The notes below the pieces were generated by a model. The model worked only from the letters and a program-made list of their open reading frames with translations, did not search any database and was not told where the DNA came from. 61,502 nucleotides of DNA, from contig JAFLCF010000004.1 of NCBI GenBank assembly GCA_017303735.1, positions 1 through 61,502 on the forward strand, read 5' to 3'. Below, one piece after another: positions 60,599-61,502 of the stretch. The stretch comes from Anaerolineae bacterium (GTDB taxonomy: Bacteria; Chloroflexota; Anaerolineae; Anaerolineales; Villigracilaceae). Made by a program: the position numbers and the translations under genes. The number at the start of each line of letters is the position of its first letter. Position 1 is the stretch's first letter.

Positions 60599-61502
60599 TT
60601 ATTTTTTGGGGTCTTTCAGCAAGTATAAAGCGTTTTCGGGCATGAGCACTTTGAGGGCGCGATGCTGAACCTTGATCTTTGCCTTGTGACCACCGAGCAT
60701 CGGGTCGCCATCGACTTGAATGGAGAAGTTCGCGTCTGATTCGATGCGCAGGTTTTGAAAGGGGATGCGGCGGGCTTCGTCGGAGGTGAGATGCCGCCCG
60801 GCGACGAGATCGAAGTAGTGACGCAGGGCATCGGCGACGTTGTTGCCGCTGAGCAGCCAGAGGTCCATTTCGCCGTCGTCGAGCAGGGCATCCGGCGAGA
60901 TGAGCGACCTGCCGCCCGCATAGTGACGGATGTTGGTGGCGACGGCGACGAGGTAATGCCCTTCGACGAGTTTGTCGTTGGCGTAGACGCGCAGATCGAG
61001 CCCGTGCCAGAAGGTGGCTTCCCAAACGGTGGTGACGAAGTAATGCGGGAAGGCGAAGTGTTTGAAGAGGCGCGGACGCGGTTCGATCTTGCTGATGGCA
61101 TGGGCATCGAGCCCGATGCCTGCCCACAGTAGAAAGGGTTGGTCGTTGCAATCGCCTACGTCTACATATTGCGGGGTGACGTTTGCCAGCAGTTTGGCGT
61201 TTTCGCGCAGGTTGCCGGGTTGAAACCAGGTGAAGGGTTTTTGCCCCTGTTCCATCGCCCAGACGTTGACGGTTCCGGCGGGGAGTACGCCGAGGGCTGT
61301 TTCGGTGTGGATGAGTCCGCTGGCGACCTGCCCTACGGTTCCGTCGCCGCCGATGGCGAAGACGGCGTCGTATTTTTCCTGTGCGGCTTGATGCGCGGTT
61401 TGTACGGCGTGTGTACCGCTGAGGGTTTCGGCAATATCCATGTGCCAGCCTGCTTCGTGCAATGGCTTGATGATACCGCGCACGTATCTTCGTACTGGGA
61501 AG
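60599..61502 (-). CDS. Diacylglycerol kinase-like lipid kinase (partial, 5' end outside window)
   Basis: At least 301 residues of a DAGK catalytic-domain protein (DgkB/YegS/LCB5 type). The ATP site is DAVFAIGGDGTVGQVASGLI, followed by LGVLPAGTVNVWAMEQG and the C-terminal sandwich (GLDAHAISKIEPRPR, QVDGDPMLGGHKAKIKVQH). The frame is open to the window edge; a GTG at 61483 would start too late, because the family's first strand lies upstream, so I treat the gene as cut. It would phosphorylate diacylglycerol or a related lipid. Confidence 0.9.
   Translation of the reverse strand, partial: FPVRRYVRGIIKPLHEAGWHMDIAETLSGTHAVQTAHQAAQEKYDAVFAIGGDGTVGQVASGLIHTETALGVLPAGTVNVWAMEQGQKPFTWFQPGNLRENAKLLANVTPQYVDVGDCNDQPFLLWAGIGLDAHAISKIEPRPRLFKHFAFPHYFVTTVWEATFWHGLDLRVYANDKLVEGHYLVAVATNIRHYAGGRSLISPDALLDDGEMDLWLLSGNNVADALRHYFDLVAGRHLTSDEARRIPFQNLRIESDANFSIQVDGDPMLGGHKAKIKVQHRALKVLMPENALYLLKDPKK

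Noticed and set aside
60576..61151. Arg-rich frame of 191 codons opposite or beside the lipid-kinase gene
   Set aside because: Its composition (runs of Arg, His, Pro) is that of a shifted frame in GC-rich coding DNA.

Overview
The window looks like a chromosomal segment of an Anaerolineae-type Chloroflexota (inference, no rRNA is present). The grounds are lipoproteins with Thr/Pro-rich linkers and FGE/SUMF1-fold domains, a NACHT NTPase with a C-terminal SUMF1-like domain, very large PDZ/GAF histidine kinases, many GT-C membrane glycosyltransferases, and dispersed palindromic intergenic repeats. No tRNA, rRNA or CRISPR array was found.

Region 1 (1-24.2 kb, AT-rich) is a surface-polysaccharide locus on the + strand. 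After the 3' end of a gene built of 106-residue tandem repeats come an ABC-2 exporter (wzm/wzt, with a C-terminal glycan-binding domain on Wzt), a methyltransferase, a PAPS-type sulfotransferase with a coiled-coil tail, GT2 and GT4 glycosyltransferases, an NAD-dependent epimerase and a second methyltransferase. A degenerate IS1-family element (13002-13783, flanked by an 8-bp duplication) splits the locus. It continues with a three-gene UDP-6-deoxy-HexNAc set (RmlD-like reductase, FnlA/CapE-like dehydratase, UDP-GlcNAc 2-epimerase), more glycosyltransferases, a WecA/TagO-type initiating transferase and a large membrane protein. Together they fit initiation on undecaprenyl phosphate, assembly, decoration by methylation and sulfation, and export of a glycan.

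Region 2 (24.2-38.7 kb, GC-richer) holds a lipoprotein, the AzlCD amino-acid exporter, a YkcB-like GT39 enzyme and a GtrA flippase-like protein. A NarL-type two-component system follows, then four multi-spanning GT-C-type proteins, two of them tandem paralogues. A 26-bp perfect palindrome lies between gtrA and the histidine kinase.

Region 3 (38.8-48.1 kb) holds a 1329-residue PDZ/7TM/GAF histidine kinase paired with a FIST sensory protein. Next is a self-contained two-gene unit, closed by an intrinsic terminator: a NACHT-SUMF1 STAND NTPase and a small protein that shares its glycine-rich N-terminal motif. This is the best candidate for an undescribed system. A lipoprotein follows.

Region 4 (48.2-52.8 kb) is a Fur-family regulator with a perfect inverted-repeat operator over its own leader, an ECF metal transporter (CbiM-PDGLE fusion, CbiQ, CbiO), and metK under a SAM-I riboswitch with its own terminator.

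Region 5 (52.8-61.5 kb) has two SUMF1-fold lipoproteins that lack the catalytic cysteines, a membrane-anchored C39-like peptidase with TPRs, a flavin reductase, an AMMECR1 protein, a membrane TPR protein, a DUF971 protein, an SH3 protein and a diacylglycerol-kinase-like protein cut by the window edge. Several genes have a -10 box 6-8 bases before the start codon, which suggests leaderless transcripts.
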